A DNA stretch of 64,000 bases from Asterella californica (GCA_036924285.1 JAYKYS010000010.1:6448001-6512000); one strand, 5' to 3'; numbered from the stretch's first letter, positions 35,804 to 47,454 are shown. Notes: generated from the sequence alone by a model not told the origin. Translations and numbers: made by a program.

Positions 35804-37390
35804 ATGACTTTGGACGGGATAGATGGATCAGAGAGGATACCAGAGGTGCAGTTGGATGCAGCAACTGCACGATTGTTTCAAGCCTTCACTTTGTTTATGC
35901 GATAAGAGCAAGGGAACCAACAAAAGGAGGCTTTGGGGACGAAGGTGCTTCAGAGGGTGATCGACAAGTTCGATCTATTTGATGAGGAAGACATCTCAAA
36001 GTACTTGAGATGTTACAAGACGGAGATGGATTTGGATCGGGTACCGGAGAAGGAGATAATCGAGACGTTCGAACTCGCTGCGGTGCCTGAGATAAGGGAG
36101 CATGTGAAGGGTCTAGCAAAGCATTTTGGGAGGAACTGGGATACATTTTCACATGCGCTGATGGAGGAGTATTTCTTGGGGAACTCAGATCGAGTAACCA
36201 AGAAATTGTTTTTGGAATGGGTCAATCGATCCAACAAGGATTTACAGCCTACAGAGCTGTTAAAGGAGTTTGAGAGACAATTCTCTCAACTACATCAGGT
36301 GGACAAGCTAGCCTTGGAGACTTACAAGACAGAGTTGTTTCTTCAAGCTGCTGATGAGACATGGCAAGAACGGTTAGAGCTACTTCTGGAGGATGCGGAG
36401 GAAGAAGATGGATTAACAAGGAATTGGGAGGTTGTGCATGAAGCGGTTGAGCTTCTTGTTCGGAGACAGACAAGGGAAAGGGCTACAAGGTTGACACATG
36501 TATTACTGACTACCACACCAGTTCAGGTAGTATTTGAGGTTCAACCTCCAGTTGTGATTGTAGAAGAGAAGGATCCAACCATCGAGGACCTACAGCAAAA
36601 GATGCAAGATCTGCAAGCTAAGGTTACTAGGTTGGAGGATAAGGGATCATCGACTGAGATGGAGCTTGTACCCAAATCAGCTTAGGTACATCAGTGTATG
36701 TGGTGTGATGGTACTGACCATCAACGGGACGATTGCATCGACTTTACAGAGTCTTTGCAACGTGAGATTATTTCTTGGGAGGATGGAAAGGTTGCATTCA
36801 CAAGTACGGGTACTCTCCTTCAAGCCAACGTTGGTAAAGGAGGGATGAAGAAGATTGTGGATGATTACCTTGCGGCACATGCAGTTGTAGCTGACGAAGC
36901 TACAAGTTATGGTGCTAGGGTGGAGGAGATTGAGCATGATCTCCATAGAGATGGTTTGGATGAGCACGAGGATCTAAACGAGCTCAGGTTGGATACTGCA
37001 TCCATGATGCAATGCGAGAAGAAGGACCAAGAAGAGACTTCTTCAGGGAAGCAAGCTGGGGAGTATAAGGTTCAACAAAAAACTATTCTTCTTGAGCTGG
37101 CAATGGAGGACGATCCTTCACAACCGAAGGAGATGGTTGGGGTGCAGAAAATGGACGTGGGTGATCTAGTTGCTGACAAACAACAATCAGATGCAGATAT
37201 GATGACGATGGATGTGAAAGGAGGTTGGGAGGAGCGCATTCAAGATGTCAAGGTTGAATTCATTTCACGAGAGATCTTGGATGCGACTACAAGAGAAGTT
37301 CATGATGTCTATATTGACATCATCAAGGGCGGACATGCTGAGGCCGAAGGAGAGTGGATGGATGCTCTGGAGACTACGGGTATAGGATGA
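35804..37390 (+). pseudogene. Gag of element D, homologous to element B gag, two in-frame stops
   Basis: One frame of 528 codons from the ATG at 35804 (MTLDGIDGSERIPEV) to TGA at 37388-37390, interrupted by TAA at 35903-35905 and TAG at 36683-36685. The capsid-like region has DLFDEEDISKYLRCYKTEMD, EHVKGLAKHFGRNWDTFSHA and FSQLHQVDKLALETYKTELF, matching gag of element B. A coiled coil (LQQKMQDLQAKVTRLEDK) precedes the second stop. Directly after it is the zinc knuckle CMWCDGTDHQRDDC. The C-terminus has KVEFISREILDATTREVHD, matching the end of B's gag. A GTG or TTG start at 35933 is not needed, since the upstream sequence is clearly part of the same protein. Confidence 0.8.
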
Positions 37391-38071
37391 TGGGTAAGGA
37401 TGGCTTACAGGGGAGAAGCCATTGCTGAAGGTGATTTGTGTTGGGAGGATGATGTTTGGGAGATTGTAAATATTTTCAGGAAGGTTGAGAGGATGATGCT
37501 TGGGAGGTTGTGAGGATTTTCAGAAGAAGATATCAGGAAGGATGATGGTTGAGGAAGATACTATTCTACAGCGAGACAATGATGGTTGCAGTTGATGATT
37601 TTGGTTGCAGCAGTGTGGTTCTTTTTTTTTCAGAAAACAAAAAAAAGAAGAATTGGATAGGTACGATGACATGTACCGACTTGAGGTTGAGGATTACATT
37701 CAGGATACGGGTGATGATTGGCAGGATGGGGGATGTCTACTACGACACTTGGGTTACAAACCTCAACGGTGAGGTTCTACAGGGCAGATGGAAGACAATT
37801 CTATTGTATGATGGGTTATTCTTTCTATGTCTTCGCATACTGAAGATGTGTAGATCTAGAGGGGGTGATTGGATGGGAGGTTTGAGGTGAAGGTCGATGA
37901 GCATGGATCTAGGAAGGATCATGGCAGGGTAGCAACTTCAAGATGACGATCGAGTTGCGAACTTGAGGATGAGGTTGATTGAGATGGGAGGGAGGATAAC
38001 AAGGTGGGAATGAGTGTGCCGGTCCACTCCTTGGTTGGTATCTCTGGTGCATACTGGAGGATGCACAAGTT
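37391..38071 (+). other. Non-coding internal region of element D (no pol)
   Basis: G-rich sequence with many GGATGATGG and GGGAGG words and no match to protease, reverse transcriptase or integrase motifs in any frame. It links gag to the polypurine tract TTGGAGGGAGTGGA (38071-38084). Confidence 0.7.
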
Positions 38072-38084
38072 TGGAGGGAGTGGA
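38071..38084 (+). promoter_or_regulatory. Polypurine tract of element D
   Basis: TTGGAGGGAGTGGA lies immediately before the 3' LTR start and is nearly the same as that of element B. Confidence 0.6.
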
Positions 38085-41000
38085 TGTCGTGTCATGGACC
38101 GGCTCCTATCTGAAATTCAAACTTCGATGCTTGTCGCTCCAAAAACACTCATGAGAAGACAAGCTAGGCCCCAGCTTACGGGTTTTTGGCTTCATTTCGG
38201 ATCTCCATTTTCGTCGCATAGATAGATAGAGCTCCATGTCAGCTTTCCATAGGTACTTTGTCTACTTCGTTTGGACGCCTAGAGGAGAAGTTACAGGACT
38301 CGAAAGATGGAGAAAATAAGCTAGGCCCCAGCTTACGGGTTTTTGGCACCACTTCGGATCTTCGTTTTTATCGCACTAGTGGATAGAGCTCCTTGTCAGC
38401 TTTCCATAGGCACTTCATCTACTTCGTTTGGACGCCTAGTGGAGAAGTTACAGGACTCGAAAGATGGAGAAAACAAGCTAGGCCCCAGCTTACGGGCTTT
38501 TGGCGCAACTTCGGATCTTCACTTTCATCACATAGATGGGTAGAGCTCGCTGTCAGCTTTCCATGGGCATCTTGTTTACTTCGTTTGGACATCCAGAGAA
38601 GAAGTTATGCGATTCGAAAGAAGGTAAAATCAAGCTAGGCCCCTAGTTACTTGCTGATTGGGTATTTAGGGCTTCAGGCGTTATATCAAAGACGCAAGGG
38701 GCCTGCTTCTTATTATTCAGGTATTCAGGAGAGAACTGTACGTACAGAGACTGTAACAAGGGAGGTGCTTAAGGGGCTAGCTTGCGCCTGCGACCTGTCA
38801 ACGGACGGTTCGAGAGATTTAGGAGTCCAATGCAAGCGCGCAAGGCGACGTTGGGTTCAGATCTGTGCAGGCTACGCACTGGTTCAAACGTTTAGGGAAG
38901 AGACGGATCGGGGGTTGTGTTCTGAGAGAAATTGAGACGCAGGGAGGCAGATTTGGAGTTTTCAGTTACATGTGAAGGGGAGTTGGACCGTTCGGGCCGT
39001 TCCGGAGTCCAAACTTGTTGTCCTTGGATCCAACGGGATCAGAACACCGAGTTCTACAGGAAATTGAAGACGATACCAGTTTTCATCGGGCGGTTTGGAA
39101 GTTCTGAGTGAAATTGGCTCGCAGGAAAGCGCTTACATCAGATTTTCATTCACTTGCGACATGAGGTTGGGCTGTTCTTCGCGATCGGTGAGCCAAGCTC
39201 TTCGTTCTTGGTGCCTACGCGATCAGGGAGTCTTCATCTACTCATAGGAGAAGACCGTGTGTGCATTGGATTGTTGGTTTTGGTGTGATGAGCGAGTTTG
39301 AGCCGCAGGGAGCCGATTTACGTCAGTTTTTTGCAACCTGCGACCAAATTTCTCGAGTGGTTTTGCAAGGGGAACTCCAAACGACTTGTTTGGAGTCTCG
39401 TTGGGTTCAGGGTAGCTAGATCTATCTGCCAGCGAAGACGGATATCAGTTTGGACGATCCGTTTGTGCGGTGTGAGCGGTTTTAAGCCGCAAGGAGGAGT
39501 TTTTAGAGGTTCGGTCACCTGCGACCGAAAATCGGCGATATCTCGGCTGTTGGGAGTCGGATCTGAAGGTTTCTTGGGTTAACGGAGTCAGCGGAGAAGA
39601 CCCTATCGACATCTGAAGTCCGTCCAGCGAAAGGAGGAAGTCCACAAATAGGTCTTTTTTGGTTTCTTCGCTACGGGTTTTGCTCTTTTGAGTTCGTTAG
39701 AGTTCTGGTTGGCTGTATACAGCTTGTGGTAGCTAGCTTTAGCTAAGAACATATACATGGATGTGGTTTGGACTTGGGTTTGGATTGCGTGATACTGCTA
39801 TGGCTCTGTTTGTTAGCAAAGGGAAGTTTCTCTTGGTTTGAGCTACGCTTCGGTGGTTTTGGATCAGGGTTGTCGTTCAAGGGTTGTTTTTAGGGGCTTT
39901 TGAAGCAGGTTACAGATCGCTCTGGTCTGTTCCTCAGTTTTGTGCTGTTAGGAGAAAGAACCTACAGTGTACATACATTTGGAGTGTATATATCGCAGCA
40001 TTCGCTTTCGTGGTTGTTTTTCTCTGTCTTGTCTCTGTTTCAGCACACAACATCTCCACAGCCAAGAACCTCGCGTTTTCCTTGCCGGGCTTCTGGCTGT
40101 GGTTGTTCACTCAAGAGGTTGGCTTTCAGGTCACAATAGGGCTATAAACACTCACACAGATGTGTAAGATCTAGTGATATACCCAGAAGGCGAAATTCAG
40201 GTCTAGCTGGCAGTAATAGGATTCGGCGGTGAACTTTGACACTCACGGAGAGAAAAACTATGAAGGTTTAGACCTCTAAACTTCCCCTACATGCAAATGA
40301 GGTACTACTGAACTCACAGACGAAATTTCAGCCTGAGATCAAATTCTGACACGGAGATATGAACAGAAAAGTTTTGAGCAAGAAAACTACGGCAATTTCT
40401 GGTACCTAGCTGGCTATTTCAACCTATAACAGGAGTTTGGCTCGATCAATTTCAAAGTTTCTTACAGGATTTGCAGTCTACAGGGTGCTGAACATCCCTG
40501 TGAAGTTGGGACTCCTGAATGTACACAGAACTGTAGATCTCCTCCTCTGAAGTCGCTGCTCTAGATTAAGAGCTTTTCAGACCCCCTCAGCTTCAGCGGC
40601 CGCCCTGAATTACTCAGTTGCTCAATCGATATGAAACTTTTTGTGAAATCGTAGCCCTGCTGGCGGAGAACACAACCTCGAAGTTTTGAAGCAATTTCCT
40701 CAAATCTACTGCGAGTGACACTGAAAACCCTAAATCCAACCAAAATGATTCAATTCTAGCACAATCCGAACTTCAATTGCTCATAACTCCGTCTTTATTG
40801 ACTCAAATCGATCGAAATTTTCACTGGAAGTGCTTGGCATGACGAGACCTCTCTCCCTGTGCTCTCAGATTTCGAAGATCCCTCACCAAATGCTCGAACT
40901 CCACTCTAGAGCTCTGTTTCTAAATTTAGAGTTTAACAAAAGACAAAAATGGACCAATGGGAGTTCATAGCTCCACTTGGTTGTCCTTTAGTACCCTAAA

Positions 41001-41660
41001 CCACGTGGCAACTTAGTTTTACTCATAGGCTACCACGTCAAGCCCCCTAGAGTGCCAGCGTAAAACTTAAATTACTTAAAACGACACGCAGCCCCAAAAA
41101 ATAACTTAAATCAGCTAGAAAGCGTGCATGAGCGACACGCAAATACAACCCATGAGCTTAAGCCCTATCAACATGGTAATCAACCTACTAAGACTCAAAA
41201 TAGTGTTAACACTGTATGCAAAGGTGTCAAACATATACATAAACGACTAGAAGTAATATAGGCTAACTTCTAGAACTACTAAACTCAAGCGTCGGAGTAG
41301 AAATATAACATGTAGCCGCCAAGTAGCGCGACAGCGTGATACTGCTGTGGCTCTATTTGTTAGCAAAGGGAAGTTTCTCTTGCTTTGAGCTACGCTTCGG
41401 TGGTTTTGGATCAGGGTTGTCGTTCAAGGGTTGTTTTTAGGGGCTTTTGAAGCAGTTTACAGATCGCTCTGGTCTGTTCCTCAGTTTTGTGCTGTTAGGA
41501 GAAAGAACCTACAGTGTACATACATTTGGAGTGTATATATCGCAGCATTCGCTTTCGTGGTTGTTTTTCTCTGTCTTGTCTCTGTTTCAGCACACAACAT
41601 CTCCACAGCCAGGAACCTCGCGTTTTCCTGGACATCCTTCACGCAATATCCGACACGATA
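38085..41660 (+). repeat. 3' LTR of element D (3.6 kb, rearranged)
   Basis: Same head and tandem units (38160-38640) as the 5' LTR. After GCGT at 39787 it first shows the tail sequence as in an LTR without E (39791 to about 40082). It then switches to solo LTR E minus its first ~32 bp (about 40083-41333), then GCGT and the tail a second time (41338-41660). The first tail copy lacks its last ~30 bp. Confidence 0.85.
39788..40082 (+). repeat. Extra copy of the LTR tail in element D 3' LTR
   Basis: About 295 bp nearly identical to 41335-41630. It is absent from the 5' LTR and ends abruptly at GCGTTTTCCT, joined to GCCGGGCTTC of solo LTR E. Confidence 0.8.
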
Positions 41661-43346
41661 CCGCGGTGAAGTTGAACTTCTTCCGAAGCGCTTCCACCGA
41701 CTAAACGAACATCTCCTGCGCACGAGCTTCCGCTGCTTCCCGTTGCGTCTTCTCGGATGCAGTCTGCGCTTCTACGGCTTCCCGCAGTGTCTTCCATGTC
41801 GTCTTCTGCTCTACAAGGGCGGTGATCTTACCTCGCACTCGCAGAACCTCTTGGTCACACTGCTGTAACCGCGCTTGCAACTCTTGGTTGCTCTCCTCAT
41901 CTGCATTAGCTCCTTGGCAGAAACGGCTGCTTCCGTCTTATACTTCGCTGCGAGCTTCTCCGTGGTGCGGAGGTTGGCTCCAACACTTCTTCCTTCTTCT
42001 GGCCTTCTTCCTGCCGCATCAAGGTGCGCAGACCGAATCCAGGCTGTAAGGGCTTCTCCTGTACCTTCGCTCTCTTCTCGATCAACTCCATAGCTGGCTG
42101 GATCTCTGAGCGAAAGAAGGCACTGAACTCCTCCAGTCTTCTTCCTGCGGAAGACATACTCATCTCCACAATCCGATCGAAGGTGTCGACCTTGTCTTCC
42201 CGAGGCAAGGATGCCTCTTCTACCACTATGGCCTTTTGCTTCTGCTCGCGAGAAGAAGCTACTCGTCTCATCTTCCGAGGTGGATGATCTCTCCTCATGG
42301 CAAAAGCGGTCCTCTTTACTTGCGCTTCCTCGCATCGCAGTAGGAGTATCCATCCATCCTTCGTCTTTTGGAGTCTTCGGAAGACTCCCTGGTGTTGCAG
42401 AAGCGGTCTTCTGCGCAGCTCGGGCACTCAAGAACTCCTCCGGTGAGTCGGACCCCGATCCACAGTGAATGATCGGGAAGGAGATGGTCTTCCTAGGCAC
42501 GCTCCTAGGACCCATCTTCCTTGGTGGTGTCGCGTCTTCTGATCCACTGGAATCGTCTTCCCTCACCATAAGCGTCTTCTGATGAGTATCGGGCCTCATC
42601 TGCAGCATCAGAGTGAGAGGGGGAGTCATCGCTGCTGCTCGGTCGTCTTTTCCTGAGGTCTCCTCCCTCGCCTCCTGCTGCCCTGCTGATCCATATCTTG
42701 CCAACTGATCTGTCGTGAGATCCCCCTTGGCTATGTACAGGTAACAGAAGAACGGAGTAAGATGTCCTCCTGCCGGGGTACCTAAGTACACCAGCTCTGC
42801 CTGTACATACGCGTGGAAGAACGCACCCCAGTTGACATTCTCTCCCACGCACACTACTTCCAAGAACTCCACGTCCTGATCTCCAAGATACCTCGTCTTC
42901 TGCGCCTTCCCCTTAGGAAAGAGGTGAAGGAACAGCTTCGCCAGAAGACGCTTCTGCGGCTCTCGGTAAGATTCAACCTTCCATCCGTTTCTTCCTTGTC
43001 TGTCCTCCAGGAAGAGACAAGATGTGCTCCTCGGCACATGCCACCTACTCGAGATCATGGATAAGATCTTCTTCTCGAGCCAACAACCTCGGTTCTCAGA
43101 TTCTGGCCTATGAAAGGCATTGCGCCACCAATCCTCGGTCCAGGAAGAAGGTCTTCCTCGAGCTACTCTTGCTTTTGCAGATACACGGTTGCGAGGCGGT
43201 AAGGCTGTCCAAACCTCCTCCAGAAGACCCTGATCGGCGAGGTTCCAATCCCATAGGAAGAAGTCGAGACCCAACTCCTTGATGAAGGGTTTGGCCTCGG
43301 CCAGTTCTGCTGTCGATAACACCAACCCTCGAGGATGCATCGACAT
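41661..43346 (-). pseudogene. LTR-internal ORF of element A, right copy, split by element D
   Basis: Starts at the ATG at 43346 (MSMHPRGLVLSTAELAEAK) and reads through the same W-rich N-terminal region as the left copy for about 340 codons (to MDTPTAMRG). It then continues one frame over (41906-42427) with the charged helical region, then shifts again toward EALRKKF, where element D is inserted. The remaining C-terminal part is at about 31680-32304. Upstream, a codon that is TAG in the left copy is TTG here, but a TAA slightly further up limits the frame. The two copies differ at many residues, as expected from neutral decay after insertion. Confidence 0.55.
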
Positions 43347-45133
43347 ACTTGAAACTCTGTTGCACAAAGCCACACGTACTTACTGTGAGCCGAAGGCTCA
43401 GTCCTTCCCAAGCTCTCACAGTCTAGCTTCCACACTCAGAAGACGAATCTAGTCTTCCACAAGACAGCTACTCCGTCTTCCGGGATCTTAACAGTGCTTC
43501 CTAAATAGCTCTCATCTTTCGAGCTATATCTAAACAATCCTAACTAAGCAAGGCCTCGCATGGATTCTTAAGAAGACAACCCACCTTGCATTACATCATA
43601 CTTCCTAACAGAAGATACAAGATTTGCGAGAAGTAGAGTGCATAACAAATTCAGAAGATGGTTGCGGGCTCCTGCGGTGACAGTGGTCTCTGGGAAGACT
43701 CCCGGGACAGCTTCTGATGCAATATCTTTCTCGGAAGACCTCCCGAAGTCAAGCTTCCCTTCACTGGTCTCACCTGTCTTCTGCTTCCTACGCGCAATCT
43801 ATCCTCACAACAGACTCAAGACAATTGCACTCTGTTCTTCTAACTTCTCACCTCTCATACACGCTCAGAAGAAGCTTGCTGCATGATGAGAAGACATGAC
43901 CCTCGATCATTCTCTCCAGATTCTGCAAGCAAGACTTCTCACAACTCTCTTCTAAGTTTGGGAAGAAGAAGGAATAGGCTACTATGGGTTAGACAGAAAA
44001 ACCCGTAACGGACCCTCACGTCTTCTCGCATATTCTGCCAGCCTTTCCAATCTTCTAGTCTCTCTAGGAAGATGTGGATTTAAGAAGCTTGGAAGACCGA
44101 GAGGTACAGGTCTAGTTCCCGACTTCCAACTTCTCGAAATAACAAACAACTCACCACGCCACTCAGGATTCGTACCAAGCCTCTCTTAACACCAAAGCAA
44201 AGCAAATCCACTCTTGATACGAATTGTATACAGTCATCTTCCGAAGACAATCAGGCTTCCGAAGCGTCTTCCGAAGAGGTTCAAGTTTTAGAAGCGTCTT
44301 TCGAAGATGTTCAAATCTTCTGAAGCGTCTTCTATTCAAGGTTTCGGGATTAGATGGATGGTAGGGTAGAGAAATTGATAGCTGGGATCTCCAATTTGAG
44401 GTCGATGGATAGAGAAGCTCGAATTGCACTCGGGAAGAAGTAAGAAGGTGGCTGTTGGAAATTGGGTAGTGCTTCCGCGCCCAATGTCTCAAAAGGAAAA
44501 ACGTGGGGAGGGAATTGATCCATCGGGTTGCCTGCAAACAACTGGGGAAGCACGGCGGATATCAAACAAAAGGCGAGAAGTAGTGAGAAGGAAAGAGAAC
44601 ATGGGAAGAACCTCTACAGTCTTCTGTCTTCTTCATGGTCTTCCTTCAGTCTTCTGCGCACTTACGACTTCGACCCCAGCTCCAATGCGACCCCACTAAG
44701 CCTGCTGCTGCTGCTGCCAATGCCTCGCCACTCCTCAATCGAAAGGTTCTTCCTCTGATTCCTCGCAGCTGCCCTTCAATGTCTTCTTTCGGGAGTCTCA
44801 AGAAGACCCCTTCAGCCCGATGCAATTCCTACTCTCAGCGATTTACCCTCGTCTTCTTCCTAACTGTGAATCGATCCTAGCTCCACTCAATTTCACTCTG
44901 CTGCCTTCACTCAACTCGATTTCCTTCCAATTCGATCTTCTAAGCCAAAGCAACCTCGATGCGGAAAGTGGTAGTGTTCTACGCTAATGCGCTTCCTTCG
45001 CATCTTCTCGCGCAGGTTTAAGGGTTCTCAACCTAGATGACATACCTGACCTACCTAACCTACTCGGTGTTACCTGGTGGATACACCTACTTCTTTACTT
45101 GGAAATACGTGGTTAGGCTTCCGTGGTTGCCGT

Positions 45134-45240
45134 CTTCCGGAAGATACGTATCTTCCGTCTTTCGCCGTCTTCCATCTTCCGGAAGATACGTATCTTTCGT
45201 CTTTCGCCGTCTTCCGTCTTCGGAAGATACAACTGAGAAG
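45134..45240. promoter_or_regulatory. Duplicated CTTCCGGAAG block in element A 5' LTR
   Basis: CTTCCGGAAG occurs at 45134-45143 and again at 45177-45186 within a tandem duplication of about 43 bp, present once in the other LTR (12243). A U3 enhancer role is inference. Confidence 0.35.
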
Positions 45241-45420
45241 ACGCTTCCCGGAAGACGGTCGTCTTCCGAATAAGTCAACTTCTTATAAAAAGATCGTAAG
45301 ATCATCTTTCTTCTAAGGAAGCCATAATCTTAAGTAACAATGCTTCTTCAGTTATACAAACAAGTTATTAATCTTAAAAATTTCAAAAATTCGTGAATCC
45401 TGTAAATTGTAGGCACCACA

Positions 45421-45494
45421 GGAAGATTCACAAAACTGGATTTGAAGACAAAACAATACAATGGTCTTCAGAGAGATTCACGTTGAAGGACAAG
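45421..45494 (+). repeat. 5' LTR of element C, last part
   Basis: After the GGAAG duplication the sequence aligns with 52690-52755 (GAAGAC, GTCTTC, ACGTTGAAGGAC words), completing the LTR broken at 6572. Confidence 0.7.
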
Positions 45495-45508
45495 AAGTAT
45501 CAGATAGT
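45495..45508 (+). promoter_or_regulatory. Degenerate primer binding site of element C
   Basis: AAGTATCAGATAGT resembles the TGGTATCAGAGC site complementary to initiator methionine tRNA, at the correct position after the LTR. Confidence 0.45.
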
Positions 45509-45539
45509 AGCTCCAACGGTGTTTTGAGTCGATACTCGT

Positions 45540-46130
45540 CTGCACATGATGGATCGCATCGACTTGTTGTTTCACTTAAAGAAAGATCTGTAAGGTTTCT
45601 ATGATAGTGTGTTTGACAGTTGCGTTATGTTTCACAAGTTAAAAGATATGCAAGACTTGTTTGCTTATCTAGAAGCAACAGAGAACACAAGAGAACGTAA
45701 CAATATCGTGCAACCTTACAAGTTATAGCGTGGAACAAGTGGTGGCAAGCTTAGTAGGAATTTTAGCAAAACCCTCAAGGTCAGACAACGTCCTCTTAGA
45801 GTACAGACGATAGAGGACTTGGTGGAAGACTTGGTGCATCAGGAAGAAGGTTTCCTCGTGGATCTCAGTAGCGAGGAGTTACTCATGGTCTCTCTTAGAC
45901 ACGACCTAATGGATCTAGTGCATCCAATACAAGATCAAACCAAGCTTCGACTTCAAGTATAAGGAGTAGTGGATCTAGATGTATTACATCTTCAAGGACT
46001 ATCATTTTGTTTTTGATGCGGACGTGATGGTCATATTTCTCGTGAATGTCTTCAATTTCTTTCAACGAGCAACGTTCATGGTTTGACAGCTGAAGAGACA
46101 ACTAATGTTGAAGAACATGTTGAGGTAGCT
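45540..46130 (+). pseudogene. Gag relic of element C with zinc knuckle
   Basis: Many stops. The best landmark is a CX2CX4HX4C knuckle at 46008-46049, read CF-stop-CGRDGHISREC, where TGA replaces one residue inside the motif. Upstream fragments such as HMMDRIDLLFHLKKDL hint at the capsid region but are not enough to define it. Confidence 0.6.
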
Positions 46131-46199
46131 ATTGGAGCACGTGTATGTGTTGGTGAACATTTGGTAGAACATGGAGATTTTGTGCCATGGATTGAAGTG

Positions 46200-46340
46200 A
46201 AAATAGGAAACTAGTAGTGTTGTTTGCGCACTGATAATGGAGCCGATGTGAATGTCTTGGATGAGAAACTTGTCAAGACCTTCGAGATGACTACAACCAA
46301 GATTAAGAGCTATTTTTTGTAAGGTTTGTGCAAGATAGCA
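46200..46340 (+). pseudogene. Protease relic of element C
   Basis: The stretch CLRTDNGADVNVLDEKLVKTF aligns with the active-site region of retropepsins (DTGA or DSGA, with N replacing T). Short and degenerate, placed between the gag knuckle and reverse transcriptase as expected. Confidence 0.5.
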
Positions 46341-46674
46341 CAACCGTTTTAGAGAAGCTCATGAGTATTCCTGTTAACGCTGGAGGGATAACTAGGACGC
46401 ATGAAGTGGTTATGAACTTGGGGACACAATAGATGGTATCTTGTCATGGTCTTGGTTACAAGAAACTAAGACAAAGCTAGGTACAAGAAAGGAACATTAC
46501 AATAATGGGTCAATGGAGTTAGGATCAACAACAACATTAATTGTCAGAGAGAGACCCAAGGAGCCAAATCATGCTGCTCGTAGGTTCCAATGAGCTAAGA
46601 TGACATTTCAGATATGCATAACGAGGCAATTTGGAAAGCAGATCAAATAGGTTGATGAAGCTTAGGTTGCAGTA

Positions 46675-47420
46675 ATGTCTAAATCTAGTATAGAGATTGA
46701 TGAGGAAGATCACGTTGCTGCCTTCCTCAGACATCTTGAGATGCAAGCACTGATTGAAAGATATTCTCATATAATGCCTGAACAATTACCACTGGGACTT
46801 CCTCCAAGACGAGTTTTGGATCATGTCACTGATATGGTACATAGAGCTACACCTATTGTAGTACCATCAAGACGATTGTCGTTTGATGAGCAGACAGAGC
46901 TGAAGACTTAGTTGAAGGAGTTGGTAGCTCAAAGTATCTTGTGATCCAACAATCACCTTATGCTGCCCTAGTGATGTTCGTGATCAAGAAAGATGGTGGT
47001 ATTCGCATGTGTGGAGACTACCGTGCAATGAATAAGGTTACTATCAAAAACAAGTACCGTCTTCCTCTCATGGATAAAACCATCGACAACATAACCACAT
47101 GAAGATATCTCACTAAGTTGGATATGCATTCTAGATATGACCAGATCCAAATCAAAGAAGGAGATGAAGAGAAGATGGTTGTAAGGACGAGATATGACTT
47201 GTTTGAGTGAGGAAGACCGTGTTGCCATTTGGATTGATCAATGCACCTAGTACTTTTTGAACGAGATCTTCAGAGATCTATTGGACGAGAGTGTTATTGT
47301 GTAGTTGGACGATCTCATCATCTTCTCATCCATTTAGGATCAACATCTGAAAGATGTTGAAACAATGTTCAAGCGCTTAGAAAAACACCAATTGTATCTC
47401 AAGAAAAGTAGTGTTCTTTT
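46675..47420 (+). pseudogene. Reverse transcriptase relic of element C
   Basis: Fragments include [63 protein letters not shown] and LDDLIIFSS preceded by a stop at the Y of the YLDD site. Several indels and stops separate them. The spacing and motifs are those of plant chromovirus reverse transcriptase. Confidence 0.75.
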
Positions 47421-47454
47421 GGACAAGAAAGTATGGTGTTTCTAGGATGCTTGA

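Larger units (their letters stand above)
32305..41660 (+). mobile_element. Element D: gag-only LTR retrotransposon (TR-GAG type) inside element A's 5' LTR
   Basis: LTRs are 32305-35621 and 38085-41660; they start TGTCGTGTCG and end CGACACGATA. The flanks are CCGA (left) and CCGC (right), a 4-bp duplication with one mismatch. The uninterrupted site is seen in A's other LTR near 8780. The internal region (about 2.46 kb) holds a gag frame (35804-37390) and then about 0.7 kb without any pol sequence. Gag, polypurine tract and target-duplication length tie it to the lineage of element B, so it was probably mobilised by such an element's enzymes. The LTRs are almost identical where they align, so insertion was recent. 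Confidence 0.85.
6573..45420 (-). mobile_element. Element A: Athila/Tat-like Ty3/gypsy retrotransposon with ~5.9-kb LTRs, carrying nested insertions
   Basis: The 5-bp duplication GGAAG flanks the element (6568-6572 and 45421-45425). The 3' LTR is 6573-12515; the 5' LTR is 30086-32304 plus 41661-45420, split by element D. Coding remains on the minus strand run from right to left: gag, protease, reverse transcriptase, [element B], RNase H, [solo LTR], integrase. The reverse transcriptase has FLDGYFGYNQ, FLDDFVVFG, a GILLGHRISGRGIEV segment and no chromodomain, as in the non-chromovirus Athila/Tat group. The primer site TGGCACCGCTGCCGGAC is close to the Athila type that uses tRNA-Asp. Many nonsense codons make it inactive. 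Confidence 0.85.
41661..45420 (-). repeat. 5' LTR of element A, proximal part
   Basis: Matches 8785-12515. It starts after element D with CCGCGGTG and ends ...GGCACCACA at 45420, followed by the GGAAG duplication. It holds the first two thirds of the LTR-internal ORF. Confidence 0.85.
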
